From Verrucomicrobiota bacterium (GTDB taxonomy: Bacteria; Verrucomicrobiota; Verrucomicrobiia; Limisphaerales; UBA1096), in contig JASLKI010000199.1 of the NCBI GenBank assembly GCA_030747575.1, positions 1 to 9,383 on the forward strand: a stretch of 9,383 nt of DNA, given 5' to 3'. Both the position numbers and the translations under genes were made by a program. Below the pieces are notes generated by a model. The model saw only the letters and a list, made by a program, of their open reading frames with translations, was not told the DNA's origin and made no database searches. This document shows, piece by piece, positions 1 to 7,612 of this stretch (its first letter is position 1; each line of letters starts with the position of its first letter).

Positions 1-1
1 T

Positions 2-289
2 GCGATCTGCTGGGATGCCAAATCCGGCAGACCGCAGTGGAAGGAGCGGCTCGGCGGTAAATTTTTCACTTCTCCGGTGATGGCAGGAAACCGGATTTAC
101 GGAACGAACCTCGACGGCAAGACGTTTGTCTTTGAAGCCAATCCTGACGAGTTCAAGCTGCTCGCCGCGAACCAGCTTGGCGACGAAGTGTACGCGTCGC
201 CAATCGTGAGCGGGGACCGGTTGTACCTGCGCGTGGCCTTCAAGGACGGCGAGCGCCGAGAATTCCTCTACGCCATCGGCGGCAAGTGA
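2..289 (+). CDS. PQQ-binding-like beta-propeller repeat protein, C-terminal fragment
   Basis: Only the last 95 codons of this gene are present; the frame is open from base 2, so the start lies to the left of the window. The sequence shows at least two beta-propeller blade repeats: CWDAKSGRPQWKERLGG followed by FTSPVMAGNRIYGTNLDGKTFVFEA, and then YASPIVSGDRLYLR. The pattern W-[DE]-x-x-[ST]-G-x-x-x-W followed by SP-[VI]-x-[AS]-[GD] is typical of PQQ-like/BamB-type propellers, as found in quinoprotein dehydrogenases and in many secreted proteins of the PVC bacteria without known enzyme activity. The fragment contains no catalytic residue, so enzyme and structural propeller cannot be told apart. 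It ends with EFLYAIGGK and a TGA stop, 85 bases before the end of the convergent giant gene. Confidence is good for the fold and low for any specific role. Confidence 0.85.
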   Translation, partial: AICWDAKSGRPQWKERLGGKFFTSPVMAGNRIYGTNLDGKTFVFEANPDEFKLLAANQLGDEVYASPIVSGDRLYLRVAFKDGERREFLYAIGGK

Positions 290-309
290 GCCTGCGTTTG
301 CCCAAGCGC

Positions 310-341
310 TTCCGGCTAGTGAATCCGCGCCGAATATTTTT
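310..341 (+). terminator. Possible weak terminator after the propeller gene
   Basis: In the convergent gap, CGGC (313-316) can pair with GCCG (329-332). Flanking TT/AA pairs extend the stem after a bulged C, and five T residues follow at 337-341. The stem is short and the loop is 12 bases, so this is a poor intrinsic terminator, listed because its position fits. No comparable T-tailed hairpin is seen for the minus-strand gene ending at 375. Confidence 0.22.
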
Positions 342-374
342 GCTGAGTTTGTTAGCGTGTTCCCTGTTCAGTCC

Positions 375-3300
375 TTACGGGTGCGACAAGCGGTAAAAAC
401 GCGCCCCGGTTTTGGCGGGAGTCACTTTGATGACTAGTTTACCGTCCTCGACGGTGGCCTCCGCGCCGGCGTCCTGCCAGGGTCCGGTCACTTTTTCCGC
501 GTACTGTGTCACCCAGCCGGTCTCGTCTGCAGACCAGCTCAGCGTGAGCGAGGAGTCCGCCCTTTGGCTAAGCGCCATGCTGATCGGAACAGCCGGTTCT
601 TCCGGACCGGGCAGCTCGACCTCTATGCCTTTGCCCTTGATCAAGCGCACGTCGTCGATCAGCACAGTGTTATCTCCCTCAGCGGTTTGCTCGAAGGTGA
701 TCTCGGCCACGTCTGAGTCGGCGGTGAAGTTGTACACGTATACATAGTATGGTTCGGCATCGCCCACCGGGTTGACTTCGTACTCGAGTGCGGTCTCGCC
801 GTTGACGGTGACGTTGAGCGTGGGCTTGTTGCCGCCTCGGGCGTTAAAGGAAAACGAGAGGTGGTACGCTTCACCATCCTCGAGTTCCGAAACGGTTTGC
901 GTGAGGGAGGCATCCCCCTGCAGAAAGGCGACTCGGTCCTGCTCCGGGTTGATGCCGTTGTTGGCAAACGGCCCCGGACCGGAAACGTTGACGCCGTAGT
1001 TGCCGGTCGATGTCCAGCCACTGATGGGTGCGGGCTGGATGTAGCCGGGGAAGCCCGGCGTGCCGCTGGCCTCGAAGCCGGGGTTGATCATGGCCACGTT
1101 GTCTACGTTGCGCTTGGCCAAGGTGACACCATCAAGCAACAACGTGGCATCTCCGGCGGCGATGGCCTCAAAAACCAACTCGCCCGAGGATGACTCCGGA
1201 GTAAACTCGATGTGGTGATAATAGTACGGCTCGTCACCACCGACTGCATAGATCTCCGAAATGTAATCGAGCTCCTCCTCAGCAAACTGGATGGACAGGT
1301 CCATGGTTCCACCGCAGCAGTTCCGGACGTTGTAATGAAACTGCAACCAGTATTGCTGGCCTGCCTCGAGACCGCCGACAAGCTGCTTGAGCTTCCTTGA
1401 GCCTTGCGTGAAGGCAATCTGCACGCGATCGGGGATGACTCCGTTGTCCTGAAATGGCCCGCTGGCGTTGTTGACACCAGAGCCGCCCTCCCATCCACCG
1501 ACTGCGCCATAATGAGGCCAAGCAGCAGACGGTGGATGATCCTCAAAACTGGGATTCTGGATCAGCGAACCACTCACGGCCACCTCAACTCCGGCCGGGT
1601 TGAAGCAGACGCCGTATTGGTTCGAGAAAACCAATGTGGCGCTGCCACGACTCAGCGCCTCGACTTCGAACGACTGGGTCAGCTCACCTTCGTCGCTAGT
1701 GAACTTCAGATCGAGACTGCCATCGGTTCCGCCGGTGATCCTGACAACTGACGGGTCGGAACTGCTCACGGTGAGAACGGCATCCTCTTCAGCGATCAAC
1801 TCCTCAGGAATAGTCAGCGCGACGGCGGTGCCAGTCTGCCCAACGGTCAGTTTCAACTCACCAACGGATGAAGTGATACAGGGCAGCGTGGAGGAGGCGC
1901 CGGTCACCGTAATGTTGTCGAGGATGACCGTGTTGTCACCCGCCGCCGCCTGGGCGAATGACAGGTCCACCGCGGAGGCGGAGGCCGTGAAGCGAACGGT
2001 TTTTACATGGAAGGGGTTGGCTCCGCCGACGGCTGCGACTGACTCCTCGAGCAGCACTTGGTCGTCAGCTTTGACGACGAGTGTCGGCGAGTTGCCGCCT
2101 CGGGCGTTACAGGCGAAACGCACTTCATATTTTTCGCCCGGCACCAAGCCTGAGATCATCTGGTTCAGCGAACTGACTCCCTGCAAAAAGGCAACCAAGT
2201 CTTGGTCTTCAGTCTTGCCGTTGTTGGCGAACGGGCCGGGCCCGTTGAAGTTGACACCATAGTTCCCGCTGCCCGCCCAGCCGGCGATCGGCTTGGGCTG
2301 GATGTAGCCGGGCCAAGGCGGCGTACCGCTGGACTCGAAGCTGGGGTTCATCACGATGACATTACCCTCGTCGCGCTGCACGACCGAAACGGCATCCAGA
2401 ATCAGCGTGGCATCTCCGGCGGTTTCCGCGCGGAACACCAACTCTGCAGTCTCGGTCTCGGGGGTGAACACAATGGTCTTGCTGAGATAAGGGTTCGCTC
2501 CACCGACGGCCTTGAACTCCTCGTGCCGAGCCAATTCCTCACCATCCAGTTCCACGATCAGGCTGATGGTGGAATCGCCGCAGCAGTTGCGGCGGTTGTA
2601 GTAGAATTGCAGCCAATACTGTTTTTCAGGATTCAGGCCGCTGAGCATCTGGGAGACCGTACGCGAGCCTTGGCTGAACGCCACTTGGTTACGGTCCGGT
2701 GTGCCGCCATTGTCATTGAACGGTCCGCCGATGTTGACACCACTGCCGCCAGCCCAGCCGCCAATCGGGCCGTAGTGCGGCCAAGCAGCGGCGGGCGGGT
2801 GCGCCTCAAAACTCGGATTCACGACGAAAGCCGAGCGCTTAGTCAGGAAGACCGGGTCGCCAATACAGACACCCGAGTCAACCGACAAGCTGAACGCCGC
2901 TTGACCACTGCCAAGCACCGCCACGTCCACCGTCTTTGTGTTTGGCCCTCCCTTGGCAAAAGTAAGCGTGATCGCGCCATCGGCGTTGTCATCGGGAATG
3001 GCTACGCTTGGGTCGCTGCTGGTCAGCGTGACGATGGTGTCTCCGTTCTCAATCAGGCCAACCGGCACCTTGACAGTGATTTGCGTGGCGTCGTCGCCGG
3101 GACCAAGGTCGTCATTGACCAACGTTGCCGAGACACAGGCGTGAGCGACCACCTCAAAGTCGTCGAACGTGTGTTCGAGGTCAGCGCCGTAGCCAAGCAG
3201 CGAGATGTTGTTCGCGTGGAAACCACCCTGCTTGGTGTACTCCATTGACGAGCCGGTGAGTGGCGATTCCTCCCCGTTGATCCACATGCGGACCGTAGCT

Positions 3301-4919
3301 GGCGTGCCTGCAAAATTGATCGAGTTGGATGTGATCCGCACGTCCAGTTCACCCTCGGGCAGGGTGCCGATCTCCGGGCTTCCGTATATGCCCACCGTCC
3401 CGTCGAAGACCTGCACTCGCCCGTCGTTTCGGAATAGGATGCCGAAGCCGTCGGATGCATTGACAAACTTGTTCTTCTCCGTCGCACCAAACACAACAGC
3501 GGCCCAGTCTGGCGAGTCGTAAAAATCGTTGTTCGATCCAGGATGCACTTTGAACGAAATTTCAAATTCAGGCCCATCGATGAAATTGTAATCGGGCGAC
3601 ACGTTTTGTCCCACGATGTAAAGTTTGCCCTCTGCCCAATCTGGATTCACTACTGTGAACTCATCGGCAGCACCACCCGCGGCCGATGCTTCCGATTCAA
3701 CATAATCAAGAACTCCGGCCGTGCCGGTTTGGCGACCGCCGTCGTTCTCAAAATTCACATCCCAGTCCTCGGTAGAAGTCTCATATGTGTCGGAAAATAC
3801 GACCTCCTCTACACCGAAACCGCTGGCCGCCATCACCGTGATGCTCCTGGCCTGAAACCCGGCCTGCTCACTCGAGAGTTGCACCCTGCCCACTCCGCCG
3901 CCGACCACGTTGATCTTGAACGTGCCATCGGCCTGATTGGGATCGGCGAAAGACAACACCAACTTGCCGTTGTCTCCCGCTCCCTCGATCCCGACTATTT
4001 CCGGAGTCAGGCTTTGCGCGGTGACCTCAACCACACCGGTCTCAATAAGCGACTTGGGCACCGAGACCGTAACGTCGTCCGTTGTGTCCCCGACGATGGC
4101 GTTGAACCGGGTCGGCGACACGGCAATGGCGGGGGCGGCCGAGACTTTCAAGTTATCAAACGTATGGTGCCATGTGTTGCCGCCAAATGCGCCGCCCAGC
4201 AGCGTGATGAAGTTGGCCTTGAAACCGGCGGCCTTGACGTATTCCGTGGCGCCGCCTGCTGCGATAACAGAAGCCTCACCGTTGATGAACACGCGAATAG
4301 TCGCCGGCGATGCTCCGTCAAAGCTGCCCACCTCTACCTCGATGCGAACCTCGAGGTCGTCCTTTGGGATACCGTCGGCGAATCCGCCGTCACCCCCGTA
4401 GATGCTGGCGCCGCCGTCAAAAACCTGGATATCGCCGTTGTTGCGGAACAGGATGCCGAAGCCGTCGGCACTGATGACCCACGAGTTTTTCGATGTGGCC
4501 CCAAACACGACTGCGGCCCAGTCGCCAGAGGCGTTGTCCTCGTCATCGACGCCGGCATCAACCTCGAACTCGATGGTGAACGGACTGCCGAAGGCGAAGT
4601 TGTGATCTGGGGAAACCGAAATCCAATCGCTGCCCGGCTCCGGGAACAGGCTCAACTTGCCGGGAGCCCACTCCGAGTTGAGAACGGTCAGATCCTCGGA
4701 CGAGTCGGAATAAGTGGTCGCGCCCAGCACACCGCTCTGCCTTTCAACGTTCTCGAAGCCAAGATCGGTGGTTTCCGTCTCTGAGACCTCAAAGGTGTCC
4801 TGAAAGATGAGCACCTGTTCCTGCGCGAACGCTGTGCCGCCAAGGAGCGACCACAAAGCCACGCCTGCAATGATGAGCGCGAGGTTCATTGTGTTGGTTA
4901 GTGTGTTTGTTTGTTTCAT
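375..4919 (-). CDS. Giant secreted multidomain protein (LamG-like, Ig-like and carbohydrate-binding-like jelly-roll repeats)
   Basis: This 1514-residue protein is probably exported to the cell surface or medium. It has a signal peptide at about 1-32 (hydrophobic stretch, GGTAFA then QEQ). Domains in order: LamG/concanavalin-like 1 (36-262), Ig-like 1 (263-365), LamG-like 2 (372-592), Ig-like 2 (593-690), jelly roll A1 (696-848), B1 (853-1006), Ig-like 3 (1013-1116), A2 (1118-1270), B2 (1273-1428), an acidic/proline linker (1429-1442) and a C-terminal domain (1443-1514). All four jelly rolls start with NP[SG]FE and end with GD[AN]T[LV] and a hydrophobic strand with one or two Asp, as in CBM or DUF642-like galactose-binding folds. 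No catalytic domain or C-terminal membrane anchor is visible, so adhesion or glycan binding is the best guess. The chosen ATG gives a normal signal peptide; an internal Met at residue 11 is an alternative. Neither has a Shine-Dalgarno sequence. Confidence 0.9.
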   Translation of the reverse strand: MKQTNTLTNTMNLALIIAGVALWSLLGGTAFAQEQVLIFQDTFEVSETETTDLGFENVERQSGVLGATTYSDSSEDLTVLNSEWAPGKLSLFPEPGSDWISVSPDHNFAFGSPFTIEFEVDAGVDDEDNASGDWAAVVFGATSKNSWVISADGFGILFRNNGDIQVFDGGASIYGGDGGFADGIPKDDLEVRIEVEVGSFDGASPATIRVFINGEASVIAAGGATEYVKAAGFKANFITLLGGAFGGNTWHHTFDNLKVSAAPAIAVSPTRFNAIVGDTTDDVTVSVPKSLIETGVVEVTAQSLTPEIVGIEGAGDNGKLVLSFADPNQADGTFKINVVGGGVGRVQLSSEQAGFQARSITVMAASGFGVEEVVFSDTYETSTEDWDVNFENDGGRQTGTAGVLDYVESEASAAGGAADEFTVVNPDWAEGKLYIVGQNVSPDYNFIDGPEFEISFKVHPGSNNDFYDSPDWAAVVFGATEKNKFVNASDGFGILFRNDGRVQVFDGTVGIYGSPEIGTLPEGELDVRITSNSINFAGTPATVRMWINGEESPLTGSSMEYTKQGGFHANNISLLGYGADLEHTFDDFEVVAHACVSATLVNDDLGPGDDATQITVKVPVGLIENGDTIVTLTSSDPSVAIPDDNADGAITLTFAKGGPNTKTVDVAVLGSGQAAFSLSVDSGVCIGDPVFLTKRSAFVVNPSFEAHPPAAAWPHYGPIGGWAGGSGVNIGGPFNDNGGTPDRNQVAFSQGSRTVSQMLSGLNPEKQYWLQFYYNRRNCCGDSTISLIVELDGEELARHEEFKAVGGANPYLSKTIVFTPETETAELVFRAETAGDATLILDAVSVVQRDEGNVIVMNPSFESSGTPPWPGYIQPKPIAGWAGSGNYGVNFNGPGPFANNGKTEDQDLVAFLQGVSSLNQMISGLVPGEKYEVRFACNARGGNSPTLVVKADDQVLLEESVAAVGGANPFHVKTVRFTASASAVDLSFAQAAAGDNTVILDNITVTGASSTLPCITSSVGELKLTVGQTGTAVALTIPEELIAEEDAVLTVSSSDPSVVRITGGTDGSLDLKFTSDEGELTQSFEVEALSRGSATLVFSNQYGVCFNPAGVEVAVSGSLIQNPSFEDHPPSAAWPHYGAVGGWEGGSGVNNASGPFQDNGVIPDRVQIAFTQGSRKLKQLVGGLEAGQQYWLQFHYNVRNCCGGTMDLSIQFAEEELDYISEIYAVGGDEPYYYHHIEFTPESSSGELVFEAIAAGDATLLLDGVTLAKRNVDNVAMINPGFEASGTPGFPGYIQPAPISGWTSTGNYGVNVSGPGPFANNGINPEQDRVAFLQGDASLTQTVSELEDGEAYHLSFSFNARGGNKPTLNVTVNGETALEYEVNPVGDAEPYYVYVYNFTADSDVAEITFEQTAEGDNTVLIDDVRLIKGKGIEVELPGPEEPAVPISMALSQRADSSLTLSWSADETGWVTQYAEKVTGPWQDAGAEATVEDGKLVIKVTPAKTGARFYRLSHP
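378..593 (-). other. C-terminal domain of the giant protein (residues 1443-1514), possible sorting or surface module
   Basis: The last ~72 residues form a small beta-rich domain with the pattern SLTLSW, then W and GPW, then ARFYRLSHP at the extreme C-terminus. From memory, secreted Verrucomicrobiota proteins often end in a similar domain (LxLSW, W-x-x-x, closing FYRL or FFRL plus a few residues). It is not a PEP-CTERM, LPXTG or type IX sorting signal: there is no terminal transmembrane helix or basic tail. A role in secretion or surface retention is inference. Confidence 0.5.
636..1568 (-). repeat. Second A-B jelly-roll pair (A2-B2) of the internal duplication
   Basis: This segment encodes residues 1118-1428. 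It matches 1902-2834 at a constant offset of 421 residues (1263 bases): NPSFE at 701 versus 1122, and NPSFE/NPGFE at 858 versus 1279. Similarity is evident at DNA level too; for example, the stretches near 955-1090 and 2217-2350 share long near-identical runs. The duplicated unit also includes the preceding Ig-like domain (LI-x-E...SSDPSV at 622-640 and 1041-1059). Confidence 0.85.
1902..2834 (-). repeat. First A-B jelly-roll pair (A1-B1) of the internal duplication
   Basis: This segment encodes residues 696-1006. A1 contains AWPHYGPIGGWAGGSGVN and the vicinal cysteine motif RNCCG (777-781). B1 contains WPGYIQP and, at the position equivalent to RNCCG, the sequence NARGGN (938-943). A and B are themselves distant paralogues, so an old A/B duplication was followed by a younger duplication of the whole Ig-A-B block. 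Confidence 0.85.
3144..3806 (-). repeat. Second LamG-like domain copy
   Basis: This segment encodes residues 372-592. Together with 4134-4814 it forms an intragenic repeat with an offset of about 338 residues. Shared blocks include DWAAVVFGAT, GFGILFRN, VQVFDG and the HTFDD/HTFDN ending. The fold assignment (concanavalin/LamG-like jelly roll) comes from the pattern of short beta strands with alternating Asp and aromatic residues. It is less certain than the repeat itself. Confidence 0.75.
4134..4814 (-). repeat. First LamG-like domain copy
   Basis: This segment encodes residues 36-262, directly after the signal peptide. Its N-terminal strand VLIFQDTFEVSE matches VVFSDTYETSTE at the start of the second copy. 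It carries a longer acidic loop (DAGVDDEDNASGDW) than copy two and contains no cysteine. Confidence 0.75.
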
Positions 4920-4999
4920 TTTGTTCTGGAGTGGTTCTGTTTATGAGTAGTCAAATTCGCTGATGGAGATTCAATCATTCAAGATAACAAATTGAGTGA
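4920..4999. other. Intergenic gap between the pseudopilin and giant-protein genes
   Basis: This 80-base, relatively AT-rich spacer lies between two co-directional minus-strand genes. I see no stable hairpin with a T-run and no Shine-Dalgarno sequence before the ATG at 4919. The only repeat is a short direct ATTCAA pair at 4969-4982. It could hold a promoter for the giant gene or a read-through linker; the sequence does not decide. Confidence 0.5.
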
Positions 5000-5752
5000 T
5001 CATCTGCGGCGGCTTTTTTTCTTAAAGTCCATAATGATGTCGTCGATGTTGTCCTTCTTTCGCGACTCCACGTGCGAGTCCATGAAGGCGATGTTGGCGG
5101 CACCAGCGGGGTGTTCCATGTTGTGCTTGTAGCCGACATGATAACGGCCACTGCTGTTTTTGGTCAGGTAGGTCACGGCAGGATGGTTCAACTCGTAGGA
5201 GATGTCGGAGATCAAAAACGTGGCGGACGGCTCACGCACGGAGGTGAGCTTCGCGGTCTCGGGATGCGGCGGCTGGCCGGGTGGGGTCGGGTATCTGGGA
5301 TTATTGGGGAAACCCAGGTTGTTGTACTGGTTCATCCCGTAACTGATCTTCCACGGGTTCCCTCCGGTGCGCCGCTCCTTGATGCGTGTTGGGCAGCGGT
5401 ACACGTTTTTGGCAAAGTCGCTGTCTTCGGTTTTCCCTCCGGCCTTAAACTTGTTACGGAGTACGTACGACACCAGCAGGTTCTGGAAATTGTTGATGTT
5501 CGCGTCGTGCCGGATGGCCCAGGCGAAAGGGAGCTTGTCGTCATTGTCCATGACATACAGCGCAGTGGCCAAGCCCATCTGCTTGAGGTTGTTCTTGCAC
5601 TGCGTGGAGACAGCCTGCGACTTGGCCTTGGCCAAGGCCGGCAGCAGCAGCGCAGCCAGAATGGCAATGATGGCGATGACCACCAGCAGCTCAATAAGGG
5701 TGAATCCCCGAGGTCTGTTTTTTCCCGGCTTTAGTGAGTTCGAGGCATTCAT
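5000..5752 (-). CDS. Type II secretion/type IV pilin-like pseudopilin (prepilin N-methylation domain)
   Basis: This 250-residue protein has a prepilin leader of 16 residues ending in Gly. The mature N-terminus begins at F17 (FTLIELL), with the conserved Glu at mature position 5 (E21), followed by a long hydrophobic helix to about residue 40. Prepilin peptidase would cleave after G16. The next block, CKNNLKQMGLATALYVMDNDDKLP, and a later RCP (C52 and C120, probably a disulfide) are typical of the large H-X9-DG/DUF1559-like pseudopilin families of PVC bacteria. The C-terminal signature is degenerate: HPAGAANIAFMDSHVE has ten residues between H214 and D225 and Ser in place of Gly. The tail is strongly basic (KKKSRRR). 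The gene lies 18 bases downstream of the SLC13 gene and 80 bases upstream of the giant protein gene. No secretion ATPase or secretin is nearby, so this is probably an orphan pseudopilin of unknown substrate. Confidence 0.9.
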   Translation of the reverse strand: MNASNSLKPGKNRPRGFTLIELLVVIAIIAILAALLLPALAKAKSQAVSTQCKNNLKQMGLATALYVMDNDDKLPFAWAIRHDANINNFQNLLVSYVLRNKFKAGGKTEDSDFAKNVYRCPTRIKERRTGGNPWKISYGMNQYNNLGFPNNPRYPTPPGQPPHPETAKLTSVREPSATFLISDISYELNHPAVTYLTKNSSGRYHVGYKHNMEHPAGAANIAFMDSHVESRKKDNIDDIIMDFKKKSRRR

Positions 5753-5770
5753 TTTAGTGGCATCTTGTTT

Positions 5771-7585
5771 CTACAAGGACAAGGGCCAGAATTGGACGAT
5801 GAGTGGTGTGCCGAGGATGGCTATGACGATTTCCAGCGGCAGGCCAACCCGCCAGTAGTCGCCGAAACGGTAACCACCCGGCCCCAAAATCATGGCGTTG
5901 CACTGGTGCCCGATGGGGGTCAGGAACGCGCACGATGCCCCTACCGCCACCGCCATCAAAAACGGTTCGGGCTGCAGGCCAAGCGTGTCGGAGATGCCGA
6001 CCGCGATCGGGGCCATGATGAACGCCGTGGCGGCATTGTTGATGATATCGGAGAGGCACATGGTCACGATCATGACCAGGGTGATCATCGACCACGACGG
6101 CAGTTCGCTGGTCAGGCCCTCGATCGACTCGGCGATCAGCTCGGTGCAGCCGGTCGTTTGAAACGCTTGGCTGACAGGAATCATCGCGCCGAGGAGGACG
6201 ATGATTGGCCATTCCACCTCCCGGTAAATATCCCGGAGCGGTAAAATCCCGCAAAGACTGTAGGCCAGCACAGCACCCAAGAAGGCAATGGTCATTGGGA
6301 ACCCAGTCATGCTCAAACCGATGGCTCCTGCAAATATCGCCACTGACAAACCAATCCGTGAGAACGTACCCACCTTTAGCTCCCGCTCGGCCAAGGGCAG
6401 CAGACTGAGATCGGTGGTGGTGTCGTCCATCTCCGGGGTTTTGCCGTGCAGTAGCAAAACGTCGCCGACGCGAAAAACCACCTCCTTGAGCTGCTTGCGG
6501 ATGGGCTTGTTTTGACGCGCTACAGCCATGAGCGTCATCGTATTGCCACTGTGACGCCGGAGGTACGTCCGGGTGCGCCCCAGCAGCGGCGAGCCGGCTG
6601 TGACGATGGCCTCGGTAAAGCCGGTGTTCTCCCCCTTCAGGCTGTCGATGCGATGCCTCATCTCGGTGGACAGATGCAGGCCGTGTTCCTCGATCAACGC
6701 CTGCAACTCCACCGGGTCGGCCTTGACCACGTACCGGCAGCCCTCCTGTATGATGCCGTCCGGGTTAGGTGGCAGAACCTTGTCGTCCTTTCGGATGAAT
6801 CCGAAGAGGGTCATTTTTTCGCCGACGAGTTCCTCTACTTCGGTCACCGTTTTGCCGATCCATTTGCAACCGTCCGGGGTGCTGATCTCGGTGATGTAAT
6901 CGTCTATTTGGAACAGCGATTCCATGCCCGGTTTCTTGTGCGACTTGGCGGGGATCAGCCGCCAACCGACGAGCACGATAAACAGCAGACCGGCAATCGC
7001 CACCAAGCCGCCGACTAGCGAAAAATCAAACAAGCCAAACGCCGGCTCGTCGGTGAGCTCCGCACGCAGGTTGGCAATGATGATGTTCGGCGGTGTGCCG
7101 ATCATCGTCATCATGCCGCCGAGGATGCTGGCAAACGCCATCGGTAACAGCAGGATGGTGGGCGAGCGCTGGCGGTCGACCGCCGTCTTCATCGCGACCG
7201 GTAGCATGAGCGCGAGCGCGCCGACGTTGTTCATGAATGCAGACAGGACCATGACGACCAGCGACAGGCTCAGAATATGTGGGAGCTGGTTTTTCGTGAA
7301 CGGCATCACGCTGCGCGAGATTTGGTCCACCACGCCGGAGTTGCGCAGCGCCCGGCTGATAATCAGAACCGCTGCGACAGTCACCACCGCCGGATGGCCG
7401 AACCCCTCCAGCACCCGCTTGGGCTCCTCGACCAGTTTGGACGTTTCACCCCCGAGGATCGCGTCTAGCGCCACCAACGCCACCAGCGCGATGACTGCCA
7501 CGACGTCGTAGCGCCACTTGTTCCACGCAAACAGGGCGAACATCACGAGAATCAGTCCAATAACGGCAATCTGGTCGGGTGTCAT
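5771..7585 (-). CDS. SLC13-family (DASS-type) sodium/anion symporter with two RCK_C (TrkA-C) domains
   Basis: This 604-residue inner-membrane permease probably imports a divalent anion such as sulfate or a dicarboxylate with sodium; the substrate cannot be read from sequence. The N-terminal half has about six membrane segments (5-210). They include the ion-site signature SAFMNNVGA (115-123) and the re-entrant MIGTPPNIII (161-170). Two cytosolic RCK_C/TrkA-C domains follow at about 225-303 and 320-385 (QIDDYITEIS...GCRYVVKAD and FTEAIVTAGSPLLG...GDVLLLHG). The second half repeats the fold (about 407-600) with SDIINNAATAFIMAPIA (512-528) and LTPIGHQCNAMI (555-566). Length and domain order match SLC13 proteins with regulatory RCK_C inserts. 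The ATG at 7585 starts immediately before the first hydrophobic segment; no Shine-Dalgarno sequence precedes it. Eighteen bases separate its stop from the pseudopilin start, which suggests co-transcription. Confidence 0.92.
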   Translation of the reverse strand: MTPDQIAVIGLILVMFALFAWNKWRYDVVAVIALVALVALDAILGGETSKLVEEPKRVLEGFGHPAVVTVAAVLIISRALRNSGVVDQISRSVMPFTKNQLPHILSLSLVVMVLSAFMNNVGALALMLPVAMKTAVDRQRSPTILLLPMAFASILGGMMTMIGTPPNIIIANLRAELTDEPAFGLFDFSLVGGLVAIAGLLFIVLVGWRLIPAKSHKKPGMESLFQIDDYITEISTPDGCKWIGKTVTEVEELVGEKMTLFGFIRKDDKVLPPNPDGIIQEGCRYVVKADPVELQALIEEHGLHLSTEMRHRIDSLKGENTGFTEAIVTAGSPLLGRTRTYLRRHSGNTMTLMAVARQNKPIRKQLKEVVFRVGDVLLLHGKTPEMDDTTTDLSLLPLAERELKVGTFSRIGLSVAIFAGAIGLSMTGFPMTIAFLGAVLAYSLCGILPLRDIYREVEWPIIVLLGAMIPVSQAFQTTGCTELIAESIEGLTSELPSWSMITLVMIVTMCLSDIINNAATAFIMAPIAVGISDTLGLQPEPFLMAVAVGASCAFLTPIGHQCNAMILGPGGYRFGDYWRVGLPLEIVIAILGTPLIVQFWPLSL

Positions 7586-7612
7586 GAATTAAATTAGTTC
7601 AGCGTCCGCAAA

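Noticed and set aside
1113..1122. CTTGGCCAAG at the end of jelly roll A2 as an inserted element
   Set aside because: A1 and A2 align through this region without a gap (VSVVQRDEGN versus VTLAKRNVDN). This copy is therefore not an insertion; it counts only towards the over-representation of the palindrome.
2202..3248. 348-codon plus-strand open frame opposite the giant gene
   Set aside because: Its composition is rich in Arg, His and Val without domain features, and it is antisense to the well-supported A1 and Ig-like 2 domains.
3543..4784. 413-codon plus-strand open frame opposite the giant gene
   Set aside because: It is antisense to LamG-like repeats with clear homology between copies on the minus strand. 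The translation has no recognisable domain and no ribosome binding site. GC-rich coding DNA commonly leaves such shadows.
5014..5020. Run of T residues near the pseudopilin 3' end as terminator or slippage site
   Set aside because: On the coding strand it is an A-run encoding the Lys-rich tail, with no hairpin beside it. The frame stays intact to the stop.
5072..5734. 220-codon plus-strand open frame opposite the pseudopilin
   Set aside because: It is antisense to an unmistakable prepilin N-terminus and has no recognisable features.
5764..5777. Small inverted repeat CTTGT/ACAAG at the SLC13 stop
   Set aside because: The stem has only five pairs and no T-run follows on the transcribed strand, so it is neither a convincing terminator nor a regulatory hairpin.
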